Positions 13,071 to 23,675 of a DNA stretch of 64,000 nucleotides are shown here, in pieces. Location: NCBI GenBank assembly GCA_029783825.1, contig JAREIK010000499.1:499298-563297 (forward strand), written 5' to 3'. Every line of letters starts with the position of its first letter. Within the stretch, counting starts at the first letter, position 1. The position numbers and the translations under genes were made by a program. The stretch comes from Sapria himalayana (taxonomy: Eukaryota; Streptophyta; Magnoliopsida; Malpighiales; Rafflesiaceae). A model generated the notes under the pieces. That model did not search any database. It was given only the letters and a program-made list of their open reading frames with translations, and was not told the DNA's origin.

Positions 13071-13794
13071 TGAATTTTCATCCTGTAAAATTCAGTGGCA
13101 AATTTTTTGTGCCTTGTGTTTTTAGGTTCGACACAATTTCGAACAAACAAAGATATTTTTGTAGCCCTGGTTCTAAGGTGTTGTTCCAATTTTTTATGCT
13201 TATGATAGAATAACTAGCTGTTTGATGTTCATTCTCCATTATGGGTGTCTACACTCTACTTTATGTAAATACTTGTAGAGGCAAGATAAAAAGGAGGTCA
13301 TATATGTATGTTTGTATCCATGTATGTATGTATCCATGTGTGTGTGTGTGTCTGTTGAACTTTCATCCTGTAAAATCTAGTTACAAATTTCTTGTGCCTT
13401 GTGTTTCCAGGTTCAACGCAATTTCGAACAAACAGAGATGATTTTTGTAGCCCTGGTTATGGTGTTTGTTCCTTTTTTAATGGTTATGATAGACTATCTA
13501 ACTGTTTGATGTTCATGCTTCATTATGAATATTTATGCTCTACTTTATGTAAATACCTGTAGAGGGAAGAGAAAAAGGTCATATATGTATCTATGCATCC
13601 ATGTATGTATAAATGTATGTATCTATTGAACTTTCATCATGTAAAATTTAGTTGTTAATTTCTTGTGCCTTATATTTTCAAGTTCAACATAATTTTGAAC
13701 AAACCAAGATGATTTTTTATGCTTATAACAGAATATATAGCTGTTTGATCTTCATGCTTTATATTTGGTGCTTACGCTCTACTTTATGTAAATA

Positions 13795-14475
13795 CTTGTA
13801 CATATATACCAGTATATATGTATTTGTACACATATACATATATACTGGTATATATGTACAAGTATTTACTAGTTTTTGTGTATATGTACATACATACTAG
13901 TATATATATATATATATGTACACATATACCAGTATATATGTACATATACACTTCATTATATGTACATATAAATACTCAATATATGTACATATATAAACTA
14001 TAGTATATGTACATTTACACTGCAGTGAATATGTATATTCTGGTATATATGTATAAGTATTTACCAGTATATATGTAAATACTTGTATATATACATTACA
14101 ATGTATATGTACATACATGTAGATATGTATGTACATATATACTGTAGTGTATATATATACTCTAGTATATATGTACATATACACTATAGTGTATATGTTC
14201 ATATATTGAGTATATATGTACATAAAAATACTTGTACATATATACCAGTCTATATGTATATGTACATATATACTAGTATATATGTACAAATACACTACAG
14301 TTTTTGTACATATTTATATGTACATATAAATTCTCAATATATGTACATATATACACTATAGTATATGTACATATACACTATAGTGTACTTGTATATATAT
14401 AATATAGTGCATATGTATACACTTGTATATATGTACATATAAACTGTAGTATATATTTAGATATATACTATAGCA
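13795..14475. repeat. Palindromic GTACATATATAC array, copy 1
   Basis: Dozens of diverged units of the form gtacatatatactagtatat. Because gtacatatatac and gtatatatgtac alternate, most of the tract is self-complementary and could extrude hairpins. Open frames of Tyr-Ile-Val-Met repeats on both strands are by-products. Confidence 0.93.
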
Positions 14476-14520
14476 TTATATATTTATCAAAATAGAACTT
14501 ATTTTATTTATTTATTTTGA

Positions 14521-14735
14521 TTTGATTGACTGTTTAATTTTCGTACATATATGGCACCACAATATTTTTTATATGAAGCTTATAGAAGAGAAGGGATTTT
14601 TTACTAGACTTGATGCACCGTGACTAAGACAGCTTTGTCGCAGTAGAAAGCTAGTGACTGGAGGAGCTGGGGAAGATAAAGCAACATCAATTTAATGAAG
14701 AGATTATACTTTATGCACTATATGTATTTATGTAT
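14521..14735 (+). other. Conserved low-copy segment of the CACTA family, copy 1
   Basis: Less AT-rich than its surroundings and conserved with 15661-15880 and the reverse complement of about 40275-40500. Shared words include agaagaga, cagctttgtc, gcagtagaaag and ttatgcact. Conservation between separate element copies suggests former exon or 3' end sequence. Reading frames are broken and no family is recognised. Confidence 0.5.
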
Positions 14736-14879
14736 GTATTGAACTTTTATCCTATAAAATCTTGTTACAATTTTCAAACAAACATAGATGATTTTTGCCG
14801 CCATGATTATGTGTTTGTTTATGTTTTTTATGTTTGTGACAAAATTTTTAGCTGTTTGATGTTCATGCTCCATAATAGA

Positions 14880-15620
14880 TATTTATGCTATACTTTAATA
14901 TAAGTACTTATACATATATACAAGTATATATGTATATATACACATATACCTGTATAAAACACACACACACACACACATATATACTAGTATATATGTACAA
15001 ATATTTACTAGTATATGTGTATATGTACATATATACTATAGTGTATATGTATACATTGGTATATATGTACAAGCATTTACCAGTATATATGTACATACTT
15101 GTACATATACACTACAGTGTATATGTACATACAAGTACATATATATGTACATATAAACTACAATGTATGTGTACACATATATATGTACACATACACTATA
15201 GTATATGTGTACATATACTACGTATATATGTACATATAAATACTTGTATATATATACCTGTATATATATACATATACATATACCAATGTATACATATACA
15301 CTACAGTGTATATGTTTACATTTATATATGTACATATACACTGTAGTCTATATGTATATATACCGAGTATATATGTACATATATATACTTGTACATATAT
15401 ACCAATATATATGTACATATACATATATACCCATGTAAACATATACACTATAGTATATAAGTATATATATGTATATATACATTTATACTTCTATATATGT
15501 ATATGTATATGTATGTATATATATATATATATATCAATATATATATGGACATATATACTATAGTATTATATGTAACTAGTGAAATGCTAGTATATATGTA
15601 CATATATATTACAGTATTAT
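14880..15620. repeat. Palindromic GTACATATATAC array, copy 2
   Basis: Same composition as the tract at 13795-14475, with a (CA)n run at 14959-14977. It ends where the second copy of the conserved segment begins. Confidence 0.93.
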
Positions 15621-15660
15621 ATATTTATCAAAATAGAAATTATTTATTTATTTATTTTGA

Positions 15661-15880
15661 TTTGATTGACTTGTTAAATTTTTGTATAGATATGATACCA
15701 CAATGTTTTCCATATGAAGTTTGTAGAAGAGAGAATTTTTCACTAGGCATGATGCATCATTACTCGGACAGCTTTGTCACAGTAGAAAGATGGTGATCAG
15801 AGGAGCTGAGGGAGAGATTGCAATGTCAATGTACGGATAGATTATATTTTATGCACTGTTGCTAGATACATGGATGAATA
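15661..15880 (+). other. Conserved low-copy segment of the CACTA family, copy 2
   Basis: Second copy, about 80% similar by eye to 14521-14735 and to the minus strand at 40275-40500. One frame gives a short run ending FVTVERW before a stop at 15796. Lack of a frame common to all copies argues for untranslated or pseudogene sequence. Confidence 0.5.
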
Positions 15881-15889
15881 AGATGTAAT

Positions 15890-16509
15890 AACATTTTGTT
15901 ATGTTTTTGTTTTAATTATGTAAAATAGTATATCAGAATAATTTATTAAATGATTTTATTTTTTATTAATTATAAATTATCATCTATAGTTTGTGTTTTT
16001 ATTCAATTTAATATAAAAATATTAAATTATTTAATTAAATTTTTTGAAAAAAAAATAAAATTTTGAAAAAAGTTTTGAAATAAAAATAGCTAGGGATTTT
16101 TCTCTTTCTAATTTGGCTAGGGAATTTTCCATTGCTAATTTAGCTAGGGAATAATTATTTTAGCTAGGGAATTTTCAGTTGCTAAAATTTTTAGCTAAGG
16201 ACTCTTTCCCTCCTTACTTTTTAGCGACAAACACTTTAGATTGGAAAAGGTTTCGTCGTTATATCTGTTTAGCGATGGAAACTCACATTTAACTTGCTAA
16301 TTTAGCTAGGAAAATTATTAGTTTTCTAGGGATATTCCGTCGCTAAAATTTTTTAGCTAGGGACTCATTCCCTCACTAATTTTTAGTAACGAGCACTTTA
16401 GATTTGAAAAGATTCCATTGTTAATCCATCGTAATATCTTATTTAGCGATGGAAACCCCCCATTTAGCTAGGGAATTGTCCCTAGCTATTTGGGATTTTT
16501 CTTGTAGTG
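15890..16509 (+). repeat. CACTA end B of nested element
   Basis: From about 16085 the sub-terminal motif tagctaggga / tttagcgatggaaac repeats up to the terminal GTAGTG at 16504-16509. The sequence just inside (15890-16080) is AT-rich and aligns with 40030-40270 and 4880-5060 in reverse complement. Confidence 0.85.
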
Positions 16510-18380
16510 AATTATTTCTTCCATATAGACTATCATAACACTTATTCTAAAAGAAATTAAGATATTCAACTTATTCTATTATGAATATATAAAAAATATA
16601 CAATAAATATAGACCATCAACTACATTTGTTGTCAGTGAGGGTTCCTTTCATATGTCAAGGCAATCTTAGACTAAATATTCTAAATCAAAAAGAACAATT
16701 TAATCCAAATACATATGTTTTGGTAATGATCTTAATGATGCTAGAAAATTTAAATTAGATAAAAAGTTAAATTTTTCAAAGTATAATCATTTAATCATTA
16801 CTAAGCAGAATTCTTTTGATTTTAGTAAAAAGTCAACTAGTTGTGAAAACAATATTTCCTAGCTTAGAAAACATGATGAATTTGTTGGCTTTATGATTTG
16901 AGATGAGACTTTGTTAGTAATTCCGCTACCAAGATTTGTAAATTTATAGATTCAAAAGAAGAAGAAGAAGAAGAAAAGTGAAAAATGATATATCTACAAC
17001 CAGAATCCAGTATCATAGCAGAAAATCAAACAACAATCTAAAAACACAGAAAATTATGTGATTCACTAGTCATTCAGCATGACTGGCTATATCCACTAGA
17101 AAAATACTTGTGTTTATAGATTATTACCAAAACAATGTCTTATGGATGCAGTAATCATGAAGAAAAGAATCACATAGAGAGAGAAAATAAAAATGAACAA
17201 TTTTGTAGAAAATTGGTCGCAACGAAAAATGAACATAAAAAATCAATTTATATTAAATAATTTTTCGATATCAATGATGGAGCGGGTCAGATCACTTGGA
17301 TAGATCAGGCTGTGCTCCAAAATTCTTTTTGGCCCATTGACCGGGTAGCAGGACACCCATTATTGTGCTATTGCTGCATTCCCAATCTTTCAATATTTTA
17401 TTTTCAGCACTAACAAAATATTGAAATAAAAAACACTTTGGTTAAACAAAGTAGTTTATCAAAAAAAACTAAATATAATTGACATTAAACATAATTTCGC
17501 TAGCAATATGTTTTATGGTAAAGATGATGAATTGCATGATAGGGATTTGTCAATATAACTTAAAGATGTTCCATATATAGTGGCAAGTTCAAGTTCTACT
17601 TTGATGAATCTTGTGGATGTTTCTTCTAACCCAGGATTGTCTTCTCATCTTAGATTTTCAAATTTCATGGGTCACCCATGCCTGTTGTATCATATGTTTG
17701 TAATAAGGCCCATAAACAATTTAACCCACAATTTAAAAAATTTTCATGTTGTCATATGCTTTCATTATTAATTCCTATCATATAAATTGATTCTATTCTG
17801 ATATTTCTCCATGTAAACCCTTTAAGTGAGCCAACCTTCCTTCATGAACCGACATCATTGCCTATAATCTAACTATAATGGACTTGTAGCTCTTTAGGAT
17901 CTTCTCTTGAACACCCAAAAATTATTTGAGAACATCATTGGATGCTCTTATTATCGCCACCACAATTATTGTTTTAATTATTTTTAGTTTATTATGTTAC
18001 AAGTAAATATTCTTTGATTCTTGTTAAAATTATTGTTTATTTTAACTTTTGATATTTTGAACTTACAAACACCTGTATAAAAAGGATATTGAAATTTGTT
18101 ATTGGAGTTACTTATTTAAAATTTGGGGTTTATTACTTTTATTTTCCTTCTTGATGGGAGCACCCAACTCATGTGGGCCACTTAAATGAACTTGCCTCCT
18201 ATATAAGGGGTTTTTATGTGTTAATATGTATATAAGAGTTATTGAAATTTGATTTATGTTATTTCAATTTGTGTTCAAGTTAAATTTAATTATTTAATTT
18301 AATTTCTGCATCTCATTTTATAACAAGTGTCAATGTCAAAATATGGCTTGTATGTGGAACCTTTGATAAACCAAAATGAC
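16510..18380. other. Interior of element 1, right of the nested insertion; no gene recognised
   Basis: Mostly AT-rich. A short GAA run lies at about 16951-16974. The segment 17270-17400 is less AT-rich. An open frame at 17580-17771 (63 codons) has no recognised domain. A TATA-like ctatataagggg occurs at 18198-18209 (+ strand), inside a stretch that could be a decayed LTR or promoter, but no partner repeat is visible. Confidence 0.4.
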
Positions 18381-18388
18381 ACACTAAA

Positions 18389-18532
18389 TTAAATTTCATC
18401 TAAACTAGTAGCCTTTGAAAATTTATCATCAATACCTCGAGGAGGAGTAGATCCACTTGTGATCTTCCCTTTACCACTTAATAAAAAATCCTCTACAAAT
18501 ATTATTTTGGTAAATTGAAAGGAAATCTAAGC
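18389..18532 (-). pseudogene. Short uninterrupted frame of low-bias composition, possible exon remnant
   Basis: The minus strand reads about 47 codons including EDFLLSGKGKITSGSTPPRG and ending SKATSLDEI before a stop. The amino-acid mix is protein-like, unlike the repeat-derived frames elsewhere. It runs in the end A to end B direction of element 1. No family is recognised. Confidence 0.25.
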
Positions 18533-20900
18533 CAGATCTCTAATAGCGATATCTGACAAGTCTCGAATATGAGACTTAGCTTACTTGGATCAAGTCACTT
18601 ATCATCGCTCCAAGACTTTAAAAATATCACACATCTCAATATTATTCTTATATATACATTCAACATGAAGATTTCATAAGTTATTACACATTTTAGTATT
18701 ATTCTCACTTAAATACTTTTAACTTTAAAATTCTTATAAAATCTAATAAATTAGAATTTATAAAATCACACATTTAAGTCATAAAGAATAAATACACAAA
18801 TAAAAAAATATAGCATACAATATACACACATAATTCTAACTACAAATATGTTTTGTAATCATTTATATAAAAATATGAAAATGATTATGAGAACTTACAT
18901 ACTTAAAGCTCTCATATAAAACATAAAATAATTATAAAAAAAAGATAAATGATATAATAATTCAGAAATATTTTTATTTTTTTAAATATTGGATCATTTA
19001 AATCTCATAATGATTATAGTTTGCATATATGTTTCAAAATTACATTTAAAATTAGATCATTTAAATCCCATAAGTTATCTTGAAGCAATGTGTGATTTTA
19101 TAATTTCTAAGACATACATAGAAGAATGGCCCACATCCTTTTTAAGCTCACAAATTTCTGCAAAAGTCCCAAATCATATGTAGCTTGCCCCCACAAACCA
19201 AATTTTTTCAATTTATTGTGTTTTTATGATATATGTCAGCACCTTATGTGCATCCATGATATTTTTCTTTTTTTCCAGATATTCTTTAAAAAGTTCCATA
19301 AGAAACACACACATGGAAACCACATATAAACCATTTATATTCTGAATTTAAATATTGAGGTTCTGAGCATAGCCAAAACCACTGCTCCCTCAATATTAGT
19401 ATGGAGCCAATAATGATTAATTTTTTCATAAGTTAGTTTGTTAGTGAAAAAAATCATCAAGAATGGTTCTCTCTAACATCCAGCATCCATGGCCAACAAT
19501 TTTTAAGTAATTAAGTTATGCGCCAAAAACTCATTGATTTAAGAAACATATTAGCTCATTGATAATTTCTGTTCAAAATTTATATGGCAATGCCCCATTG
19601 AAGAAAGTACTGTAACATCTAAAAATGAAAGAAATAAGATGAGTTGATGATAAATAAAAATCTTTGGAACACGTTGAAATGTAAATACAATGTTCGCCAA
19701 ACTACAATAGCATTTCATATTTTTTGAGGTATATTATGCATCTCAAAGTAATTAAAAAAAAGATTGAAGACGTACCTTCCTCAATTAAGCTTCTCAGAGC
19801 ACACAAGTCACCCATTATTGGTCCCCCTATCACTATCAAAGTAACAAACAGCAACAAAGTAACAAGGAATATAAATATAATACTTACCCAAAATAAAATC
19901 TACAATATTTCAAACTACCATGTTGCTTGTTCAACTGAGATTTACCCTCAATAAAACATTGAGACTAAATCTCATCGTACTGACGTAAATATGACCAGGA
20001 GAACACAGTATCAAAAATAATAATGAAAATATAAAGTTAGCCCAATATAATGATTCCTTGCCATCAGCTTGTTGAGGTATGTAAGTTCCATTCAAAGATA
20101 CTCAACCCAAAGATCTGAATTTGAGCAGATTCTAAAACCATTCTGCATAAGAACCCTAGTAGTTGTAGTATTTAAGTTATGTTTAAATTTACAAGTTGCG
20201 GCATAAATCAAAACTTCAAAAACCTTTGGATGAAATCTAATTGTTTGAGCCAGTAACTACATGAATTAAAATAAATGGATCAACCTAAAGTGGACTAGAG
20301 CTCGATAATATAAGTAGCCTAATATAGTTGAATCCAATGATAATAATATGTCTATGCTCAGAAATGTAAATATTTTATAGATTAATGCAATAGTAAGACA
20401 TGCTGGCTTGCTCTACAACTTGATTAATTCAAGTGAATTGGATCGAAGAATAATACAAAAGATAGGGATGCTGATAAAAACATGAACATGTTTGAGAATG
20501 AAATAATCAATAACATGATAAGATATGGAATTGCAAATTTCTTGCATTGAAACCTTAAAAATTGATAAAAAAATGAAAAGAAGAACAATACCTTATTCAT
20601 TATCAATATTTTACATGAGACCTTTGTGGTGCTCGTATAAGTCGGTGTTCATGCTTACCAATGTAAAGATGGTTCAAAAAGATGAAGTTATGGAGATTAT
20701 GAAGCGGGTTCCATTTGGATGAAGAAACAAGTGCGATTAATCAAGAATTCATGGTAGAAATAAAGTGGCTGATATATAGATGCACGAGTGGAGAGGTGAA
20801 TGTTGGAGATGATATGGAAAAGCTATAGATTCTTACAGCCATTATAAGGATGATGGTGTTCTAGTCCAGGTCTCGGCTATTCTGTGTCATATGTTGCATT
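18533..20900. other. Interior of element 1, no gene recognised
   Basis: AT-rich with a few less AT-rich islands (18530-18620, 20690-20880). Open frames at 18989-19183, 19126-19329, 19724-19954, 20424-20606 and 20525-20722 are short, partly on opposite strands and have no recognised motif. Confidence 0.45.
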
Positions 20901-20903
20901 TTT

Positions 20904-21144
20904 CTGAAATCACATCGGATTTCTAAAATCGCATCGGATTACAAAAATCACATCGGATTTCTTAAATCGCATCGGATTTTTGAAATCACATCGGATTTTT
21001 GAAATTGCATCAGATTTTTGAAATCACATCGCATTTCTGAAATCGCATCGGATTTCTAAAATCACATTGGATTTATGAAATCACATCGGATTTCTAAAAT
21101 CGCATAGGAATTCTGAAATCGCATTGAATTTATGACATCGCAAC
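20904..21144 (+). repeat. 19-bp minisatellite, 12.7 copies
   Basis: The unit ctgaaatcacatcggattt is repeated exactly every 19 bp with few changes. In the first eight copies the variants cacatcgg and cgcatcgg (tgcatcag once) alternate, giving a 38-bp two-unit periodicity. It lies inside element 1, a few hundred bases inside the hAT-like insertion. Confidence 0.96.
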
Positions 21145-21424
21145 AGTAGTAACACTTCATATTTGGGTTTATAAAAAATATTAAATTTAGTGATGAATTT
21201 TTTCTCTAGCTAATTAGTATGAGAAAATCCGTCTCTAAATTTGCTGCTAAAATTTCATATTATTTTATTAAAAAAACATATTATTTCATATAACCTTAAT
21301 TAAATTATATAAATATATAACTATACAAAATATATAATATTTTATATTTTTAATAATTTATGGATAAATCTATTATATTATTTCATAAATAAAAAAATTT
21401 TATGAAATTATAAAAAAGTATTTC

Positions 21425-21488
<64 letters not shown>

Positions 21489-21953
21489 TTATACATTTTT
21501 ATGAATTTAATATATTTTTATGAATATAATATTAAATAAATTTGTAGGCAAAAAAAATTCATATTATTTGATGTAATTTATAATTTATTATTTATAACAA
21601 TCCTAACATAACTTAATGTGAGAAGATATTATAAAAAAAAATAAATTTATTATTTTAAAAAGAATGGAATATAAAAAGCTAGTATTAAAGATTTTACTCA
21701 AATTTTAATTCTTATAAATTTAAGTAGGGCAAAAATAAAACTTGAATTCAAATCAATGTAAGGTCAGATTGGTAGTGCTTTTCAAAAATGTTTATAGGGC
21801 TAAAAATAATTTTAAGTGTTTATAGGACAAAAAAATATCATTAGTAATATTTTTAAAAACTCATTTAAAACCCTAAAAAAACATTTGAAGTGTTATGTTA
21901 ATAAGAACCTCGAGAAATTTTTTTTATACATCATCAAAAGTTTTTGGATATAA
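21145..21953. repeat. Sub-terminal-like motif, (AT)n run and AT-rich CACTA interior
   Basis: At 21180-21250 there is an isolated ttagtgatga / tctctagctaattag motif of the CACTA sub-terminal type. (AT)n occupies 21428-21486. The stretch 21720-21900 aligns in reverse complement with 58200-58400 of element 3, confirming that both belong to the same family. Confidence 0.7.
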
Positions 21954-22416
21954 TATAGGTGTCAAATGGGCGAGCTGTCTGGACCCGGCCCAAAGCCACA
22001 TTGCAGTGTCATGCATGGGCCCATGTCGGGAGGACCCTCGGCATGAATCATGCCATGCTGTGCCAAGGGATTTTAGCCCACGTGTCATGCCAAGCCCAGC
22101 ATGGGTGCCTAGAATTTGGGAATGGCAGGGGGGACAATGTGGTGACGCACGATGGCCAATGGCTCAACAGGCCCGATGGGCAACCATGACGTGGCGACGC
22201 ACCCCCTCAAGCCTTAATTTTTTTTAAAAAGACCCACCCCGAGTCTAACCGACCCGACCAACCCTATCCAAACAATTCAAACCTGGGCAGATTCTAATCC
22301 ACTGGCCGCGTCTGGCCCGAACCACCATGTCAGGCATGCCGTGACAAGCATATAAATCTAGTCTAGAGGGACCTAAAAAAAAGTGCAATGCCAGCCCAGC
22401 CCTTTTGACACCTCTA
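21954..22416. mobile_element. Second hAT-type foldback element (463 bp), diverged
   Basis: The ends TATAGGTGTCAAATGGGC and, reversed, TAGAGGTGTCAAAAGGGC match the terminal repeat of the 9011-9494 element. The inside is GC-rich with GGCCC and CATGCC words. Flanking octamers are GGATATAA (21946-21953) and AGATGTAA (22417-22424), a target duplication with 6 of 8 bases preserved. The corresponding place in element 3 (58158-58165, ttacatcc) has no insertion, which provides a paralogous empty site. Frames at 21895-22227 are composition artefacts. More decay than in the first copy implies an older insertion. Confidence 0.88.
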
Positions 22417-22424
22417 AGATGTAA

Positions 22425-23219
22425 TAAAAATATCTATTTATTTATCCTTAAATATCAATTTATTTTATTTAAAATTTTTGAAAAATATAAATTTGTTTTA
22501 AAATTCAAATAATTCAAATTTTTTTAAAAATATTTTTTTAAAGATTCCTATAATCATAAAAGTAACTATTTTAAGTTTTAATAATATAAATATTTAGTTG
22601 TTTATTCGTTAATTTACATTTTTTGTCAATATTTTTTATTATACAAATAATTATATTTGGTTTTTATAAATACAAATGTTTACGTATGTTCATTTATTAA
22701 TTCAAATATTTTAAAAAATGTTTATAATTATAAAATTAATTATTTAATTTAGTTATTAATAAGTATATTTATATATCTTAATTAAAAAATTCATATAATA
22801 TTTTGTATAATTTTTTAAAATTTCTAAAATAAAAATATTTATTTTAGTTTTTATTAATATAAATTTTTATTCGTATTTAAATATTTTTTTTATCTTTTAT
22901 TTATAATATCTTTTTTTATAATTATTTAAGAGAAGGTGTCTTTCAAAGATTTCTCATCCATTGACCATGACAGACTTTTAATATACAAAATTACATCAAA
23001 TATTTAAACAAATAATATATATAAAAATAATTCAGTATAGATTAATGCCAAAAATTAATCTTGAGCTAAATAGTTTGGGAAGAATCCCTAGCAAAATGGA
23101 TATATTTTTTGATAATTATAATTTAAGGACTAATCGCTTGCTATTAATATATAATTATAAAAAAAAATTTCCAGATAACTAATTAGCTAGTGATTTTTTT
23201 AAAACTAATAAGCTTGGGG
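22425..23219 (-). repeat. Truncated CACTA end A of element 1
   Basis: Extremely AT-rich, then at 22930-23190 it aligns in reverse complement with 57390-57650 and directly with 48550-48800. The alignment stops at 23219, before the terminal CACTA sequence would be reached, and the TATC array resumes at 23220. The end was therefore deleted or lost together with some array sequence. Confidence 0.75.
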
Positions 23220-23644
23220 TCTATCTATCTATCTATCAATCTATTTATCTATCTATCTGTTAATCTATCTGTCTATCTATTTATCTATCTATGTAATTGT
23301 ATATCAATCTTTCTATATATAAGTCTATCAATATATCAATCAATGTGTCTATTTATTAATCTAGTAATTTGTTTATCCTTCTGCCTATATATCTATCTAT
23401 CTATCTATATGTGTATCTATCTATCTATCTAATAGTCTTTCTATCAATAAACATGTTGATCTATCTGTCTAACTATCAAACTATCTGTAATTTTATTTAT
23501 ATGTTTATCTATCAAACAATCAATCAAATAATCTATCTATCTATCTATCTTTATCATTATATCTAACTATCTGTGAATCTATCTGTCTATCTATGTGTCT
23601 ATATATTTATCTTTCTATATGTCTTCTATCTATCTATCTATCTT

Positions 23645-23675
<31 letters not shown>

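Larger units (their letters stand above)
13068..15890 (+). repeat. Tandemly duplicated module (partial copies plus about 1.1-kb repeats)
   Basis: A segment beginning near tgaactttcatcctgtaaaa and including ttcgaacaaacaaagatgat and gctgtttgatgttcatgct occurs at about 13068, 13366, 13625 and 14737. The last two are followed by a palindromic GTAC/ATAT array and then by a second conserved segment starting tttgattgac at 14521 and 15661 (spacing 1140 bp). The organisation is two full modules preceded by two partial ones. The second segment also occurs in element 2 (40275-40500, reverse complement), so it is an ancestral part of the element. Confidence 0.85.
7589..16509 (+). mobile_element. Nested CACTA element (8.9 kb) inside element 1
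   Basis: The left terminus reads CACTACAATAAAATATC and the right terminus reads GGGATTTTTCTTGTAGTG, so the outer bases are CACTAC...GTAGTG as in CACTA elements. The flanking triplets are AAA and AAT, a 3-bp duplication with one mismatch. The left end matches the A ends at 57114 and, reverse-complemented, 49495; the right end matches the B end at 39603. It lies in the opposite orientation to the element that contains it. Internally it holds a hAT foldback element, a copia relic and duplicated AT-palindrome modules. No TNP2-like transposase is visible. Confidence 0.85.
4566..23219 (-). mobile_element. CACTA (En/Spm-like) element 1, truncated at right end, with nested CACTA
   Basis: The left end reads CACTACAAAAAAAATACC directly against the TATC array, followed by sub-terminal tagctaggga / gcgacgga motifs typical of CACTA ends. 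It aligns with the B ends at 39603 and, reverse-complemented, 16509. The right edge (22930-23219) aligns in reverse complement with the interior of the A end of element 3 (about 57350-57650). It therefore belongs to the same family but lacks roughly the last 240 bp including the terminal inverted repeat. After subtracting the nested 7589-16509 element the length is about 9.7 kb, close to the 9.9 kb of element 2. No intact transposase is recognisable. Strand here only records end A to end B orientation. Confidence 0.8.

Noticed and set aside
13001..15563. Tyr/Ile/Val/Met-rich frames on both strands
   Set aside because: By-products of the GTAC/ATAT palindromic arrays and the GT microsatellite.
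18198..18209. ctatataagggg as a promoter of a host gene
   Set aside because: No downstream coding sequence is recognisable; left only as a note within the element interior.
20904..21144. Regular short repeats resembling a CRISPR array
   Set aside because: The 19-bp units are directly adjacent with no unique spacers, and the context is a plant transposon.
23211..23222. ttgggg followed by tct as a mutated CACTA terminus with a TCT duplication matching 4563-4565
   Set aside because: Comparison with 57114-57650 shows that 23219 lies about 240 bp inside the element, so it is a truncation; the TCT match is expected by chance in a TCTA array.
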